Of a DNA stretch of 64,000 bases, positions 23,738 to 33,924 are shown in pieces. Both the position numbers and the translations under genes were made by a program. The notes below the pieces were generated by a model that saw nothing but the letters and a program-made list of their open reading frames with translations, was not told the DNA's origin and searched no databases. This stretch comes from Roseicella sp. DB1501 (GTDB lineage Bacteria; Pseudomonadota; Alphaproteobacteria; Acetobacterales; Acetobacteraceae), in the NCBI RefSeq assembly GCF_013112485.1, contig NZ_JABFHG010000011.1, positions 1-64,000 of the forward strand. Direction: 5' to 3'. Position 1 is the stretch's first letter; every line of letters starts with the position of its first letter.

Positions 23738-24865
23738 ATGACACGGTTGGATCACTTCGAGATGTCACCATCGCAACCCTGGCCGCGGATGGACGACATC
23801 GTCTTCACCTCCGATCTGCTGAAGATCGACGACCGCTTGGCAGAGAGGCTTCCCAATCCGCAGTCCATCAACATCGAATGGTTGCACGCCCTCTTCGCGC
23901 CGATCCTCGCCTCGCTCACCGGAAGCAACTGCCGCATTTACGCCGCGGAAGACTACCCCAATCCCTTGTCGCGGCTCGCGGTGTACCGTCGGCTGCAACG
24001 CGACTTCAGCTCGGCCGGGTGGGCATCACTCTATGATAGGCTCGACGACCCGGACGTCGAGTGCGCCCTCGCAAGCCGCTTCGCCGGCGCGCTGATCGTC
24101 TCCTTCGAAATGCCTCCTTACCTCGAAGCCATCCTGCGCCGGCACGAGATCGGCTTCATCGACCTGACGATCCATCCGATCCGCTACCTTGCGGACTATA
24201 TGTTCGGGATCCGCAGCAACATCGAGGCGGTGAGCCAACGGCTGCACGCGACGCAGATCGACCCGGAGCATTTCCAGGATGCCGCGCGGATTTCCGCCGC
24301 CCGCTCGGTGCGGGTCTGGCGCCGCAAGCCGATCGAGCCGGGCTCGGCAGTCTTCCTCGGGCAAATCGAGATCGACGCCTCCCTTATCCACCAAGGGCGA
24401 CTGCATGATGTGGAGGCAGTCGAAGGCGCGCTCCTTGATCTGTCCACCCGCCATCGCAAGGTTTATTACAAGGCGCATCCGCATCGGAAGGATCTCGATC
24501 GCATCAAGCAGCTGGTCGCCTCGCTGCCGCGCGTCGAATGGCTGGACGCGAATATCTACGACCTGCTTGCGTTACCGGAGATCGATGTCGTGGCGAGCCT
24601 TTCCTCGGGCACGCTGGTCGAGGCCGGCTTCTTCGGACGCAACACGCGGCGCTATCTTGCCAGGTCGCCGCTGGTCGACGTCAGCGGCGCGGCGCATGAG
24701 GAGGTGTTCAGGCGCGGCCAGTATGTCGCCGCGCCACCGGCCGTCTTCGGCAAGGCCTATTGGGCCTATCTGCTAGGCGCCTCCGATGAGGCACCTCCGG
24801 TGCACAGCTTCGACCTGATGCGCGATGCGCTCAGAACGACGCTCAACATGCAGTGGGGCCGCTGA
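23738..24865 (+). CDS. Putative capsule/surface-polysaccharide glycosyltransferase
   Basis: Protein of 375 residues. The start is the Met before TRLDHFEM, with GAGAGCAGG upstream. The second half looks like the nucleotide-sugar-binding part of capsule-type or sialyl/Kdo transferases: RKVYYKAHPHRKDLDRI (the His-Pro motif) at about 245-262, WLDANIYDLLALPEIDVVASLSSGTLVEAGFFG with the Ser-Ser-Gly-Thr loop. No signal peptide or membrane segment, so it acts at the cytoplasmic face. The stop overlaps the next gene's start (TGATG), and that gene is also a glycosyltransferase. Family assignment is by motif only; donor and acceptor are unknown. Confidence 0.6.
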   Translation: MTRLDHFEMSPSQPWPRMDDIVFTSDLLKIDDRLAERLPNPQSINIEWLHALFAPILASLTGSNCRIYAAEDYPNPLSRLAVYRRLQRDFSSAGWASLYDRLDDPDVECALASRFAGALIVSFEMPPYLEAILRRHEIGFIDLTIHPIRYLADYMFGIRSNIEAVSQRLHATQIDPEHFQDAARISAARSVRVWRRKPIEPGSAVFLGQIEIDASLIHQGRLHDVEAVEGALLDLSTRHRKVYYKAHPHRKDLDRIKQLVASLPRVEWLDANIYDLLALPEIDVVASLSSGTLVEAGFFGRNTRRYLARSPLVDVSGAAHEEVFRRGQYVAAPPAVFGKAYWAYLLGASDEAPPVHSFDLMRDALRTTLNMQWGR

Positions 24866-26601
24866 TGAGCGCCGCGGATGCTCCTGGGCCTGGCATCGTC
24901 TACGACCTCACACGCCTCGTCAAGCGCGCCGGAGCACGGACGCCCACGGGGATCGACCGGGTCGATCTGCGCTACGCCCTGCGCGCGGCCGCGGGGGAAT
25001 GGGGCCCTGCCCTGCCGGCCCTGCAACTCGGCGGCGAGATGATAGCGGTTCCGCATTCGGCCGCCCGCCGGCTTCTCGCCCACCTCTCCAGTTGCTGGCT
25101 GGAAGGCGGCGCCAGCGAGCCGGCGATCGAGATGCTCCTGCGCGATGCCGGGCTGGCCGAGCCGGTGCCGGCAAGCCGGCGGCTTGCGGGCGCAAAGGCA
25201 GTCCAGACCTTCGCCCTGCAGCACGACCGCGCCTTCTACCTGAACGTCTCGCACCACGGTCTCGGGGAGGGCGAAATGCTCGCCCGGTTGCACGCGCGGC
25301 TGGGCGGCGGCTGCGTCTTCTTCGTGCACGACCTCATCCCAATCGAGTATCCTGAATATGTCCGCCCGGGCGATCAGCAGCGGCACGCGGCACGGATGGC
25401 AACCGTGCTGACGCTGGCTAGTCTGGTGATCGTGAATTCCGAGGCGACGCGCCGGTCGCTCGAGAACTGGGCCGAACGGAACGGCTACGCGCCCCCGCTC
25501 TGCCAAGTCGCCCATATAGGGATCGAGCCGGGCTTCGAGCAGCCGGCCCCTGCCGACTTGCCGCCGATCGAGACGCCCTATTTCGTGTATGTCAGTACGA
25601 TCGAGCCTCGCAAGAACCACGTCACCCTGTTGCACCTGTGGCGGGACATGGCCAGGAAGCTGCCGGCCGAGCGCGTCCCGAAGCTGGTCCTGATCGGTCG
25701 CCGGGGTTGGGAATGCGAACATGTCTTTGCGCTTCTCGACCGTTGCGATCTATTGCAACCGCATGTCATCGAGCTGAGCCATCTCGACGACGCGACCATG
25801 CTCCGCTGGTTGCGGGGCGCCCGGGCCGCCCTCTTCCCCAGCTTCGCCGAAGGTTGGGGGATGCCGGTAGTGGAGGCTCTCTCGCTGGGCGTGCCGGTGA
25901 TCTGCTCGCGCATTCCAGCCTTTGAGGAGGCCACGCAGGGGCTCGGGGAGATGCTGGATCCGCTCGATGTCCCGGCTTGGCACGATCGGATTCTGGCCTA
26001 TGCCAGCGAGCCGGCCGACGCGCGCTCTACTCGGCAAGCCCGGCTGCGCGATTTCGCGCGTCCGCAATGGGCATCGCATTTCGCCGCGGTGCAGGCCGCG
26101 GTCGCGGCGAGAGACGGCAAGCGCCTACCCACCACCCGCCTGCCCGAGGCCTGGCAGTTGGCCGGGCCGGAGGTCACGCGCCCCGGGCTGGATGCGGACC
26201 CGACCTTCGGAAGCTACGCCGATGCGGTGTTGGCCGGCGACATGCGGCGCGATGCCAAGGATTGGGCGGCGGCCGCCCGGGCTTATCGACGTGCCCTCGA
26301 GTTACAGCCAGACGAGGGCCACATCTGGGTGCAGCTCGGCCATATGGCGAAGGAGGCAGGCGCGTCGCAGCTCGCCTACAACGCCTATAGCGAGGCGTTG
26401 CGCCTCTTGCCCGATGATGCGGACCTGCATTTGCAGTTCGGGCATTTCTTCAGAACCATCCGGCAAACGCCCCAGGCGCTCGCCTATTACGAGGCCGCCC
26501 TTCTGCTGGACCCGCACTCCGAGGATGCACGGCGTCACGTCGACGGGGTGCGGGCCGAACTGTTGAACCATCCGCCGATGGCAGCGCGGGTTCCGGCCTG
26601 A
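24865..26601 (+). CDS. Family 4-type glycosyltransferase with C-terminal TPR repeats
   Basis: Protein of 578 residues. The N-terminal half is a GT-B glycosyltransferase: GIVYDLTRLVKRAG and TPTGIDRVDLRYALRAA at the start, FFVHDLIPIEYPEY near 155, FVYVSTIEPRKNHVTLL near 235 as the switch to the donor domain, and FPSFAEGWGMPVVEALSLGVPVI near 325 with the nucleotide-sugar Glu. After about residue 445 come at least three TPR-like helix pairs (DWAAAARAYRRALELQPDEG, ASQLAYNAYSEALRLLPDDA, TPQALAYYEAALLLDPHSED). The repeats probably bind a partner protein or acceptor. It is co-translated with the preceding gene. Confidence 0.85.
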   Translation: MSAADAPGPGIVYDLTRLVKRAGARTPTGIDRVDLRYALRAAAGEWGPALPALQLGGEMIAVPHSAARRLLAHLSSCWLEGGASEPAIEMLLRDAGLAEPVPASRRLAGAKAVQTFALQHDRAFYLNVSHHGLGEGEMLARLHARLGGGCVFFVHDLIPIEYPEYVRPGDQQRHAARMATVLTLASLVIVNSEATRRSLENWAERNGYAPPLCQVAHIGIEPGFEQPAPADLPPIETPYFVYVSTIEPRKNHVTLLHLWRDMARKLPAERVPKLVLIGRRGWECEHVFALLDRCDLLQPHVIELSHLDDATMLRWLRGARAALFPSFAEGWGMPVVEALSLGVPVICSRIPAFEEATQGLGEMLDPLDVPAWHDRILAYASEPADARSTRQARLRDFARPQWASHFAAVQAAVAARDGKRLPTTRLPEAWQLAGPEVTRPGLDADPTFGSYADAVLAGDMRRDAKDWAAAARAYRRALELQPDEGHIWVQLGHMAKEAGASQLAYNAYSEALRLLPDDADLHLQFGHFFRTIRQTPQALAYYEAALLLDPHSEDARRHVDGVRAELLNHPPMAARVPA

Positions 26602-26723
26602 AGGGCGCAGCACTGGCCGGCGACGTTCCTCGGCGATGGGCGGACCGGCGATCGCAAGCCGTCGTGCCGGCTCCGCTTCGGGCGCGCGGCACGACAACGG
26701 CAATCATGCGGCTGGCAGGCTCC

Positions 26724-27962
26724 CTACGACCGATACGACCCGTTGATGTCGATATACCCATGCGTCAGGTCGCAGGTCCAAACCCTGGCCTGGCCCTCGC
26801 CGAGACCGATATCAACGGTGATCTCGACCTCCCGCCCCTTCATATGGGCGACCACCGGCGTCTCGTCGTAGCCGGGCACCACGCCGCCCTCGCGCGCCAT
26901 CCAGGTGCCGCCGACCGCGACGCTCAGGCGGTCGCGGTCGGCCGGCTCGCCGGCCTTGCCGACCGCCATGACGATGCGGCCCCAATTCGCGTCCTCACCG
27001 GCGATCGCCGTCTTGACCAGCGGCGAGTTCGCAATGGCCATGGCGATGCGGTGCGCAGAGGCGTCGCTCACCGCCCCGGTGACGTTGATCTCGATCAGCT
27101 TCTGCGCCCCCTCGCCGTCGCGCGCGACCATGAGGGCGAGGTCCATCAGCACCGCATCCAGCGCCCGGGCAACATCGGAGAGGATCTCGCCGCCCGCCTC
27201 CGGCACCGCCGGGTGCCGCGCCTGGCCGGTGGCGAAGAGCAGCAGCGTGTCGCTAGTCGAGGTGTCGGAATCGACGGTGACGCAGTTGAAGCTCCGCGCC
27301 GTCCCGGCGGCGAGCAGCGCCTGCAGCGCCAGTGCCGGTATCGCGGCATCGGTGGCGACGAAGCTCAGCATGGTCGCCATGTCGGGCGCGATCATGCCGC
27401 TGCCCTTGGCGATGCCGGCGATCGTCACCGTCGTCTCGCCGATCCGGGCGGTGCGCACCGCCGCCTTGGGGAAGGTGTCGGTGGTCATGATGCCGCGCGC
27501 CGCTTCCGGCCAGCGATCCGATGCCAGCCCCGCATGCAGCGCCGGCAGGGCGGCGGTGAGCTTGCCATGCGGCAGGGTCTCGCCGATCACGCCGGTCGAG
27601 GCCAGGAAGACCTCCTCCGGCTGGCAACCGACGAGGCCCGCCGCCGCCTCGGCGGTCGCGCGCACCGCCTCGCGCCCGGCGCGGCCGGTGAAGACATTGG
27701 CGTTGCCGGCATTGACCACCAGCGCCCGCGCCGTGCCGCCCGGCAGGACGGCCCGGCACCACTCGACTGGCGCGCCGGGACACTTGTTCTGGGTGAAGAC
27801 GCCCGCGACGGTGGTGCCGGGGGCGAACTCCATCATCGTCAGGTCGGCCCGCCCCTTGTAGCGGATGCCCGCCTCGATCGTGCCGAGGCGGAGCCCGGCG
27901 ATGCGCGGCATGTCCGGCAGGGGCAGGGCGAGGGGGGAGACGGGCAGATCGGTGCCGGCCAT
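26724..27962 (-). CDS. argJ: Bifunctional glutamate N-acetyltransferase / amino-acid acetyltransferase
   Basis: Enzyme of 412 residues that recycles the acetyl group from acetylornithine to glutamate in cytoplasmic arginine synthesis. It is made as a precursor that cuts itself before the Thr of [14 protein letters not shown] (Thr197), yielding alpha and beta chains; the site is intact. Other family marks are [39 protein letters not shown] and the C-terminal [14 protein letters not shown]. The start is the Met before AGTDLPVS. It lies 96 bases downstream of a parvulin gene on the same strand; the gap contains a short tandem repeat of GCAACGCTGCGCTG. Confidence 0.96.
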   Translation of the reverse strand: MAGTDLPVSPLALPLPDMPRIAGLRLGTIEAGIRYKGRADLTMMEFAPGTTVAGVFTQNKCPGAPVEWCRAVLPGGTARALVVNAGNANVFTGRAGREAVRATAEAAAGLVGCQPEEVFLASTGVIGETLPHGKLTAALPALHAGLASDRWPEAARGIMTTDTFPKAAVRTARIGETTVTIAGIAKGSGMIAPDMATMLSFVATDAAIPALALQALLAAGTARSFNCVTVDSDTSTSDTLLLFATGQARHPAVPEAGGEILSDVARALDAVLMDLALMVARDGEGAQKLIEINVTGAVSDASAHRIAMAIANSPLVKTAIAGEDANWGRIVMAVGKAGEPADRDRLSVAVGGTWMAREGGVVPGYDETPVVAHMKGREVEITVDIGLGEGQARVWTCDLTHGYIDINGSYRS

Positions 27963-28058
27963 GGCGGGCTCCTCAAGGCTAGCAACGCTGCGCTGGCAAC
28001 GCTGCGCTGGCAACGGTTGATCCAACCGGGGGCGGCGGGCCGCCGCCCCCGCCGAGCC

Positions 28059-29078
28059 TCAGCGCCGCTGCGGCGCCGGCCTGGCGCCGCCGGCGGCGGG
28101 CGGCGCCGCCTGGTCGAGCAGCGAGCCGCCGGCGCCCGGCGCCGCCTGGCCCGGGATCTCCACCTTGGCATTCGCCCGCACCTGCTGCACCACCTTGTCC
28201 ACCTGCTCCTGCAGCATCTGCTGGCGAAGCTGCTGGCGGCTCTCCTCGAAGCTCGGCACCGGCGCGGTGCGGCGGGCCTCGACCTTGATGACGTGCCAGC
28301 CGAAGGGGCTCTGGACCGGCGCGGCGCTGACCTCGCCGGGCTTCATGGCGAAGGCGGCCTCGGCGAATTCCGGCACCATGTCGGAGCGCTTGAAGAAGCC
28401 GAGGTCGCCGCCGTCGCGCGAGCCGGGATCGGTCGAGAGCCGCCGCGCCACCGCGGCGAAATCCTCGCCTCCCTTCACCGCGGCGAGCGCCGCCTTCGCC
28501 TCGCTCTCCGTCTTGAGGAGGATGTGGCGCGCATGCACCTCCTCCTCGCCCTGGCGCTTGCCGCTCTCCTGCTCGTAGCGGGCGCGGAGCGTGCTGTCGG
28601 TGACGCTGGTCGCCACCGCGCGGGCGAGGAAGCTCTGCTGCAGCTCCTGGTCGGAGGCGCGCTGCATGCGGCGTCGGACATCCGCATCCTTGTCGAGGCC
28701 GGCGCTGCGCGCGGCATCGGTCAGGGCCCGCTCGGTGACCGTCCGCTCGATGAGCTGCCGCTGCGCCTCGGGCGGGATCATCTGCAGCAGCATGGCGGGC
28801 GGGGTCTGCCGCATCTCGGCCGGCAGCACGTCCTGCGCGGTCGCGAGCACGTCGGACATGCGGATCTCATGGCCGTCGACCCGGGCGACGACGGGGTCGT
28901 CGGCGGCCGGCGGCTGGGCGGCGGTCGGGCCGGGCGAGGGCGCGGCGGCCTTCCCTGGGGCCTGGTTTCCTGGGGCCTGGTTTCCTGGGGTCTGGTTTCC
29001 TGGGGTCTGGGCCCGGGCGGCGAAGGGGGCCAGCGGCAGCAGCAGCGCGGCCGCCAGCAGGGAGGGATGGAGACGCAT
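28059..29078 (-). CDS. Periplasmic peptidyl-prolyl isomerase, parvulin type
   Basis: Exported foldase of 339 residues. The Sec signal peptide [24 protein letters not shown] is followed by a Pro/Gly/Asn-rich linker made of four PGNQ-like repeats. A SurA/PrsA-type helical N-domain (about 65-175) precedes one parvulin domain (about 178-275) with [65 protein letters not shown]. The tail is Gln- and Ala-rich. It probably helps outer-membrane or secreted proteins to fold. It is divergent from secA across 268 bases, so secretion motor and foldase share an upstream region. Confidence 0.92.
   Translation of the reverse strand: MRLHPSLLAAALLLPLAPFAARAQTPGNQTPGNQAPGNQAPGKAAAPSPGPTAAQPPAADDPVVARVDGHEIRMSDVLATAQDVLPAEMRQTPPAMLLQMIPPEAQRQLIERTVTERALTDAARSAGLDKDADVRRRMQRASDQELQQSFLARAVATSVTDSTLRARYEQESGKRQGEEEVHARHILLKTESEAKAALAAVKGGEDFAAVARRLSTDPGSRDGGDLGFFKRSDMVPEFAEAAFAMKPGEVSAAPVQSPFGWHVIKVEARRTAPVPSFEESRQQLRQQMLQEQVDKVVQQVRANAKVEIPGQAAPGAGGSLLDQAAPPAAGGARPAPQRR
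28954..29010 (-). repeat. 15-bp tandem repeat inside the parvulin gene
   Basis: Nearly four 15-base units, with two variants (GGGGCC and GGGGTC), encode the repeated pentapeptide [10 protein letters not shown] in the linker after the signal peptide. Frame is kept, so copy number could drift without harm. Confidence 0.9.
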
Positions 29079-29346
29079 GCGGAACGGCACCCTTCGAACG
29101 GCGCGGGACAATGGCGGAAGCCCTTCCCGCCGGCAACAGCCGAGACTGCCGCCAGCGTTGACCTGGACGCCGCCCTTGCCTATCTGTCGCAGCGCGCCGG
29201 GGTCGCGCAGCACCCGCCGCCCGGTAGGGCCCGGGGCCCGGTTCGGCCGCCCCGCCCCCTATCCGTCACCACCCCGTCTCGCCTGCGGCACCGGCAGGCC
29301 CGTGGCCCGCGCGGGGCCGGCGCCATCCCGGAGTAGCAAGGCCCGC

Positions 29347-32079
29347 ATGTTCGGACGCATCGCCCGCGCCATTTTCGGCACCGCCAACGACCGGGCCCTG
29401 AAGGGCCTGCAGGCCCGCGTGCCGGAGATCAACGCGCTGGAGCCGGCCCTCGCCGCCCTGTCGGACGAGGCGCTGCAGGCCCGCACGGCCGATTTCCGCG
29501 ATCGCCTGGCCAAGGGCGCCAGCCTCGACGACATCATGCCGGAGGCCTTCGCCACGGTGCGCGAGGCGGCGAAGCGCGTGCTCGGCCTGCGCCATTTCGA
29601 CGTGCAGCTCGTTGGCGGCATGGTCCTGCATGCCGGCAAGATCGCCGAGATGAAGACCGGCGAGGGCAAGACCCTGGTGGCGACGCTGCCGGTCTATCTC
29701 AACGCCCTCACTGGCCGCGGCGTGCACGTGGTCACGGTGAACGACTACCTGGCGCGGCGCGACGCCGAGTGGATGGGGCGGCTCTACCGCTTCCTCGGCC
29801 TCAGCACCGGCATCATCGTCCATGGCCTGACGGACGAGGAGCGGCGCGCCGCCTACGCCGCCGACGTCACCTACGGCACCAATAACGAGTTCGGCTTCGA
29901 CTATCTCCGCGACAACATGAAGTACCGCCTGAAGGAGATGGTCCAGCGCGACTTCAACTTCGCCATCGTCGACGAGGTGGACAGCATCCTCATCGACGAG
30001 GCGCGCACGCCGCTCATCATCAGCGGCCCCTCGGAGGACAGTTCCGACCTCTACCGGCGGGTGGACGAGGTCGTGAAGCTGCTGGTCGCCGACAAGGCGA
30101 CCTACGACAAGGACGAGAAGCAGCGCACCGCCAACCTGACCGAGGAGGGTTCCGAGCGGATCGAGGAGGCGCTGCGCGAGGCCGGGCTGCTCGAGGAAGG
30201 CAACCTCTACGACTTCCACAACGTCACGCTGGTCCACCACGTCAACCAGTCGCTGCGCGCGCATGTGCTCTTCGCCCGCGACGTGGACTACATCGTGCGC
30301 GACGACAAGGTGGTGATCATCGACGAGTTCACCGGCCGCATGATGGAGGGCCGGCGCTACTCGGACGGGCTGCACCAGGCGCTGGAGGCGAAGGAGCACG
30401 TCACCGTCCAGCCCGAGAACCAGACCCTCGCCTCCATCACCTTCCAGAACTACTTCCGGCTCTACCCGAAGCTTGCCGGCATGACCGGCACCGCCTCGAC
30501 CGAGGCGGACGAGTTCGCCGAGATCTACAAGCTCGACGTGCTCGAGATCCCGACCAACGTGCCGGTCGCCCGCAAGGATGACGACGACGAGGTCTACCGC
30601 TCGGCGCGCGAGAAGTACGACGCGGTGATCACCCTGATCGAGGAGGCCCGCACCCGCGGCCAGCCGCTGCTAGTCGGCACCACCTCGATCGAGAAGTCCG
30701 AGCTGATCTCGGAGCTGCTGAAGCAGCGCAAGATCCCGCACAACGTGCTGAACGCCCGCTACCACGAGCAGGAGGCGGAGATCATCGCCCAGGCCGGCGG
30801 CCCCGGCGCGGTCACCATCGCCACGAACATGGCCGGGCGCGGCACCGACATCAAGCTCGGCGGCAATGCCGAGGCGCTGGCGCGGCAGGAGACCGGCCAG
30901 TCCGACGGCCCGGATTACGAGTCGGCGCTCGCGCGCCACAAGGCGGCGGTCGAGGCGGCGCAGGAGCGGGTGAAGCAGGCCGGCGGCCTCTTCGTCATCG
31001 GCACCGAGCGGCATGAGAGCCGGCGCATCGACAACCAGCTCCGCGGCCGCTCCGGCCGCCAGGGCGACCCGGGCAACAGCCGCTTCTTCCTCTCGCTCGA
31101 GGATGATCTGATGCGCATCTTCGGCAGCGACCGCATGGGCGGGATGCTGCAGAAGCTCGGCCTCAAGGAGGGCGAGGCGATCGTCCATCCCTGGATCAAC
31201 CGGGCGCTCGAGAAGGCGCAGAAGAAGGTCGAGGCGCGCAATTTCGACACCCGCAAGAACCTGCTGAAATACGACGACGTCATGAACGACCAGCGGCGCG
31301 AGGTCTATGCGCAGCGCAAGGCGTTCATGAAGTCCGAGGACGTCTCCGAGACCGTCGCCGAGATGCGCCGCGAGAGCATCGCCGACATGGTCGACCGGGC
31401 GATCCCGGAGAATGCCTATCCCGAGCAATGGGACCTCGAGGGCCTGGCGCAGAAGGTGCGGGAGAGCCTCGGCCTCGACCTGCCCGTCCAGGACTGGGCG
31501 AAGGAGGAGGGCATCGACGAGACCCGGCTGCGCGAGCGGCTGGAGGCGGCAGCCGAGCAGCACTACGCCGCCAAGGTGGCGAATTTCGGCCCCGGCACCA
31601 TGCGGCTGGTCGAGAAGTCGCTGCTGCTGCAGATCTTCGACGCCGTCTGGAAGGAGCACCTGCTGGCGCTCGACCATCTGCGCCAGGGCATCGGGCTGCG
31701 CGCCTATGGCCAGCGGGACCCGCTGAACGAGTACAAGTCCGAGGCCTTCGGCCTGTTCAACGCCATGCTCGCCGAGCTGCGGGAGCGGGTGACGAGCCTG
31801 CTGATGCGCATCGAGCTCCAGCCGGATGCGCCGCTGCCCTCGCCCGAGCCGGTGCGGGTGATGGACATGCGCCATCCGGAGCCGGCCATGGCTGAGCTCG
31901 AGATGGCCGGCGAGGGCGGGCCGGGCTACGCCCCCGTGCCGATGGGCACGGCCGATGCCCCACGCCGCGCCGAGGCGGTGGACCCCGCCGATCCCTCGAC
32001 CTGGTCGCGCACCGCGCGCAACGCGCCATGCCCCTGCGGCAGCGGCAAGAAGTACAAGCACTGCCACGGCCGGGCCTGA
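29347..32079 (+). CDS. secA: Preprotein translocase ATPase SecA
   Basis: Motor of Sec export, 910 residues, the standard length. Start [11 protein letters not shown]; the long open frame upstream is not protein-like. NBD1 has Walker A MKTGEGKT (about 101-108) and [11 protein letters not shown] (about 209-219). The preprotein-binding region follows, then NBD2 with [10 protein letters not shown] and [18 protein letters not shown], and the helical scaffold and wing domains. The C-terminus ends in the SEC-C zinc motif [13 protein letters not shown], which binds SecB and lipids. All motifs are intact. The stop is 41 bases before the pseudouridine synthase. Confidence 0.98.
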   Translation: MFGRIARAIFGTANDRALKGLQARVPEINALEPALAALSDEALQARTADFRDRLAKGASLDDIMPEAFATVREAAKRVLGLRHFDVQLVGGMVLHAGKIAEMKTGEGKTLVATLPVYLNALTGRGVHVVTVNDYLARRDAEWMGRLYRFLGLSTGIIVHGLTDEERRAAYAADVTYGTNNEFGFDYLRDNMKYRLKEMVQRDFNFAIVDEVDSILIDEARTPLIISGPSEDSSDLYRRVDEVVKLLVADKATYDKDEKQRTANLTEEGSERIEEALREAGLLEEGNLYDFHNVTLVHHVNQSLRAHVLFARDVDYIVRDDKVVIIDEFTGRMMEGRRYSDGLHQALEAKEHVTVQPENQTLASITFQNYFRLYPKLAGMTGTASTEADEFAEIYKLDVLEIPTNVPVARKDDDDEVYRSAREKYDAVITLIEEARTRGQPLLVGTTSIEKSELISELLKQRKIPHNVLNARYHEQEAEIIAQAGGPGAVTIATNMAGRGTDIKLGGNAEALARQETGQSDGPDYESALARHKAAVEAAQERVKQAGGLFVIGTERHESRRIDNQLRGRSGRQGDPGNSRFFLSLEDDLMRIFGSDRMGGMLQKLGLKEGEAIVHPWINRALEKAQKKVEARNFDTRKNLLKYDDVMNDQRREVYAQRKAFMKSEDVSETVAEMRRESIADMVDRAIPENAYPEQWDLEGLAQKVRESLGLDLPVQDWAKEEGIDETRLRERLEAAAEQHYAAKVANFGPGTMRLVEKSLLLQIFDAVWKEHLLALDHLRQGIGLRAYGQRDPLNEYKSEAFGLFNAMLAELRERVTSLLMRIELQPDAPLPSPEPVRVMDMRHPEPAMAELEMAGEGGPGYAPVPMGTADAPRRAEAVDPADPSTWSRTARNAPCPCGSGKKYKHCHGRA

Positions 32080-32120
32080 CCGCTGCCCTTCGTCGCCGGG
32101 GCGCGCCGGGGGGGCCTGCC

Positions 32121-32807
32121 ATGCCCCGGCCCGCCGCGGCCCTCGATCCGCCCGTCCGCCTGCTCCATCGCGACGACCGGCTGCTGATCCTCGACAAGCC
32201 GGCCGGCCTCGCCGTGCATGCCGGCCCGCGCGGCGGCGCCTCGCTGGAGGACTGGCTGCCGCGCCTCGCCCTCGGCAAGCGCCGCCTGCCGCAGCCGGCG
32301 CACCGGCTGGATGCGGATACCGCCGGCTGCCTCGTGCTCGGCCGCACCAAGCCGGCCCTGGCCGCGCTCGGCGCGCTCTTCGCCGCCGGCCGGGTGGAGA
32401 AGACCTATTGGGCGGTGGTCCGCGGCGCCCCGCCGGGGGAGACGGGCGAGCTGGCGGCGCCGCTGGCCAAGCGCAGCACGGCGAAGGCGGGCTGGTGGAT
32501 GGTGGTGGACCCGGCGGGCCAGCCGGCGGTGACCGCTTGGCGGCGGCTCGGCGGCACGGCGAGCCTGACCTGGCTTGAGCTCCGCCCCCGCACCGGCCGC
32601 ACCCACCAGCTCCGCGTGCATTGCGCGCATCTCGGCTGCCCGATCCTCGGCGACCCGCGCTACGGCCCGCCCGGCGAGGCCGTGCCGCTGCACCTGCTGG
32701 CCCGCGCCATCGCCCTGCCGCTCGACCCGCCCGTCGCCGCCACCGCGCCGCCGCCGCCGCACATGCAGGCGGCGCTGCGGGCCTGCGGCTGGGAGGCAGG
32801 CGCATGA
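32121..32807 (+). CDS. RluA-family pseudouridine synthase
   Basis: Protein of 228 residues that converts uridine to pseudouridine in structured RNA. Motif I is LLILDKPAGLAVHAGPRGG, the catalytic loop is AHRLDADTAGCLVLGRT with the essential Asp in RLD, followed by KTYWAVVRG and RTGRTHQLRVHCAHLGCPILGD. No S4 domain is present, so it belongs to the short RluA/C-like group; the target base is unknown. The start is the Met before PRPAAALD, with a G-rich stretch upstream. It overlaps the next gene by ATGA and is likely read through from secA. Confidence 0.92.
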   Translation: MPRPAAALDPPVRLLHRDDRLLILDKPAGLAVHAGPRGGASLEDWLPRLALGKRRLPQPAHRLDADTAGCLVLGRTKPALAALGALFAAGRVEKTYWAVVRGAPPGETGELAAPLAKRSTAKAGWWMVVDPAGQPAVTAWRRLGGTASLTWLELRPRTGRTHQLRVHCAHLGCPILGDPRYGPPGEAVPLHLLARAIALPLDPPVAATAPPPPHMQAALRACGWEAGA

Positions 32808-33214
32808 TCCGGCGCCCCGCCTTACTGCTGTCGGCCCTGCTGCTGCCAGCCCTGCTGCTGCCAGCCCTGCTCCTCGCCGCGCCGGCCATGGCGCAGCAGC
32901 CGCGCTGCGGCTTCGGCCTTGGGCTGGAGGCGATGCGCCAGGCCGAGCAGGCGCTGCGGGCCGGCGCGGCGGCGCCCGGACTGCTGCCCGCCCGCGCGGC
33001 GGCGGAGACGGCGCAGGCGGCCCTCGCCGAGGCGGCTGGGCGGCTGCAGGGCTGCGGCTGCGCCCGCGCCGCGGAGCTCACCGGCGAGGCGGTGCGGCTG
33101 GCGGAGCAGGCCCCCTTCGAATCCTCGCTGGACCGCCTCGCCCGCGTGCTGGACCGCGCCCGCCTCTCGCTCGGCCTCGCCCGCGACCGGCTCGGCCGCG
33201 AGGGCTGCGGCTAG
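32804..33214 (+). CDS. Small secreted protein, unknown
   Basis: Predicted 136-residue protein. A long signal peptide with hydrophobic core ALLLSALLLPALLLPALLLA ends at AMAQQ near residue 30. The mature part is a helical, Ala-rich domain with four or five Cys (CGFGLG, CGCARA, and a final GREGCG). The core of the signal contains a 15-bp tandem duplication (32836-32865). It is co-translated with the pseudouridine synthase. The stop codon TAG lies inside the edge of repeat copy B. Probably periplasmic; function not recognised. Confidence 0.7.
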   Translation: MIRRPALLLSALLLPALLLPALLLAAPAMAQQPRCGFGLGLEAMRQAEQALRAGAAAPGLLPARAAAETAQAALAEAAGRLQGCGCARAAELTGEAVRLAEQAPFESSLDRLARVLDRARLSLGLARDRLGREGCG

Positions 33215-33320
33215 AGCGTGATCGCTTAAGGTGGACTCACCGAACAGCGTGACTCACGCGATCAAGCAACGGCCTGGACCATGATCCGCCACCCTGTGTG
33301 AGCGGATCATGGTCTGGAGC
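33211..33320 (+). repeat. Two-hairpin dispersed repeat, copy B
   Basis: Starts CTAGAGCGTGATCGC, in which TAG is the stop of the preceding gene. First module: TGATCGC pairs with GCGATCA about 35 bases on. Second: GGACCATGATCCG pairs with CGGATCATGGTCT (13 bp, the last pair G-U in RNA). Same orientation as the upstream gene. Confidence 0.92.
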
Positions 33321-33354
33321 ATTCCCCGTTCACCTGCGTTCACGGCAAATGCTC
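33317..33354. repeat. Orphan hairpin related to the repeat's second module
   Basis: GAGCATTCCCCG and CGGCAAATGCTC pair at 10 of 12 positions around a 14-base loop. On the minus strand the loop reads TGAACGCAGGTGAA, close to TGAACCGGAGTGAA of copies C and D. The stem sequence differs from the full copies although the shape is kept. It abuts copy B. The following 78 bases to the yaiI stop hold nothing recognised. Confidence 0.75.
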
Positions 33355-33432
33355 TAGCAGCTTGTTTGCAGAGCAAATTCACGCCTCCGGGCGAGGCCGC
33401 CCTGCGGCGATCTGCTTTGATTCGCCCCTGCT

Positions 33433-33924
33433 CTATTCGAAGCTCACCCAGGGCCGGGGCGGCGCCGCCCCGGCATCGCGCCTCGCCGCGGCGATTGCCG
33501 CATCGAGGGCCGAGAGGAAGCGCGAGCGGTCGGCCGCCGTCAGCGGCGCCGGGCCGCCGGTCTGCATCCCGCGCTCGCGCATCTCGGTGGCCACGGCGCG
33601 GCCGGCGAGGGCATTGCCGATATTGTCCGGCGTCCAGGGCCGCCCCTTGAAGCCGAGCGCCCTGGCGCCGCGCGCCAGACAGCGGGCGGCGAGCGGGATG
33701 TCGGCGGTGACGCAGACATCGCCGCGGGTGATCCGCTCGGCGATCCAGTCATCCGCCGCATCCGGCCCCTCGGGCACCAGCACCATCTCGACCAGCGGCA
33801 GGCCGGGCGGCCGGACCGGGCGGCTGCCATTGCTGACGACGCGCACCGGCAGGCCGAGCCGCGTCGCCACCCGGAACACCTCCTCCCGCACCGGGCAGGC
33901 ATCGCCATCCACGTAAAGGATCAT
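33433..33924 (-). CDS. yaiI: YaiI/YqxD family protein (DUF188)
   Basis: Conserved protein of 163 residues, normal for the family. It opens with the signature MILYVDGDACPVREEV, continues with VRVVSNG, and has the middle motif DAADDWIAERITRGDVCVTADIPLAARCLARGARAL and the end motif RPWTPDNIGNALAGRAVATEMR. The fold is PIN-like, with Asp residues placed as in nucleases, but no reaction is established. The start overlaps the stop of the acyltransferase gene by ATGA, so both are one operon read leftwards. Confidence 0.93.
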   Translation of the reverse strand: MILYVDGDACPVREEVFRVATRLGLPVRVVSNGSRPVRPPGLPLVEMVLVPEGPDAADDWIAERITRGDVCVTADIPLAARCLARGARALGFKGRPWTPDNIGNALAGRAVATEMRERGMQTGGPAPLTAADRSRFLSALDAAIAAARRDAGAAPPRPWVSFE

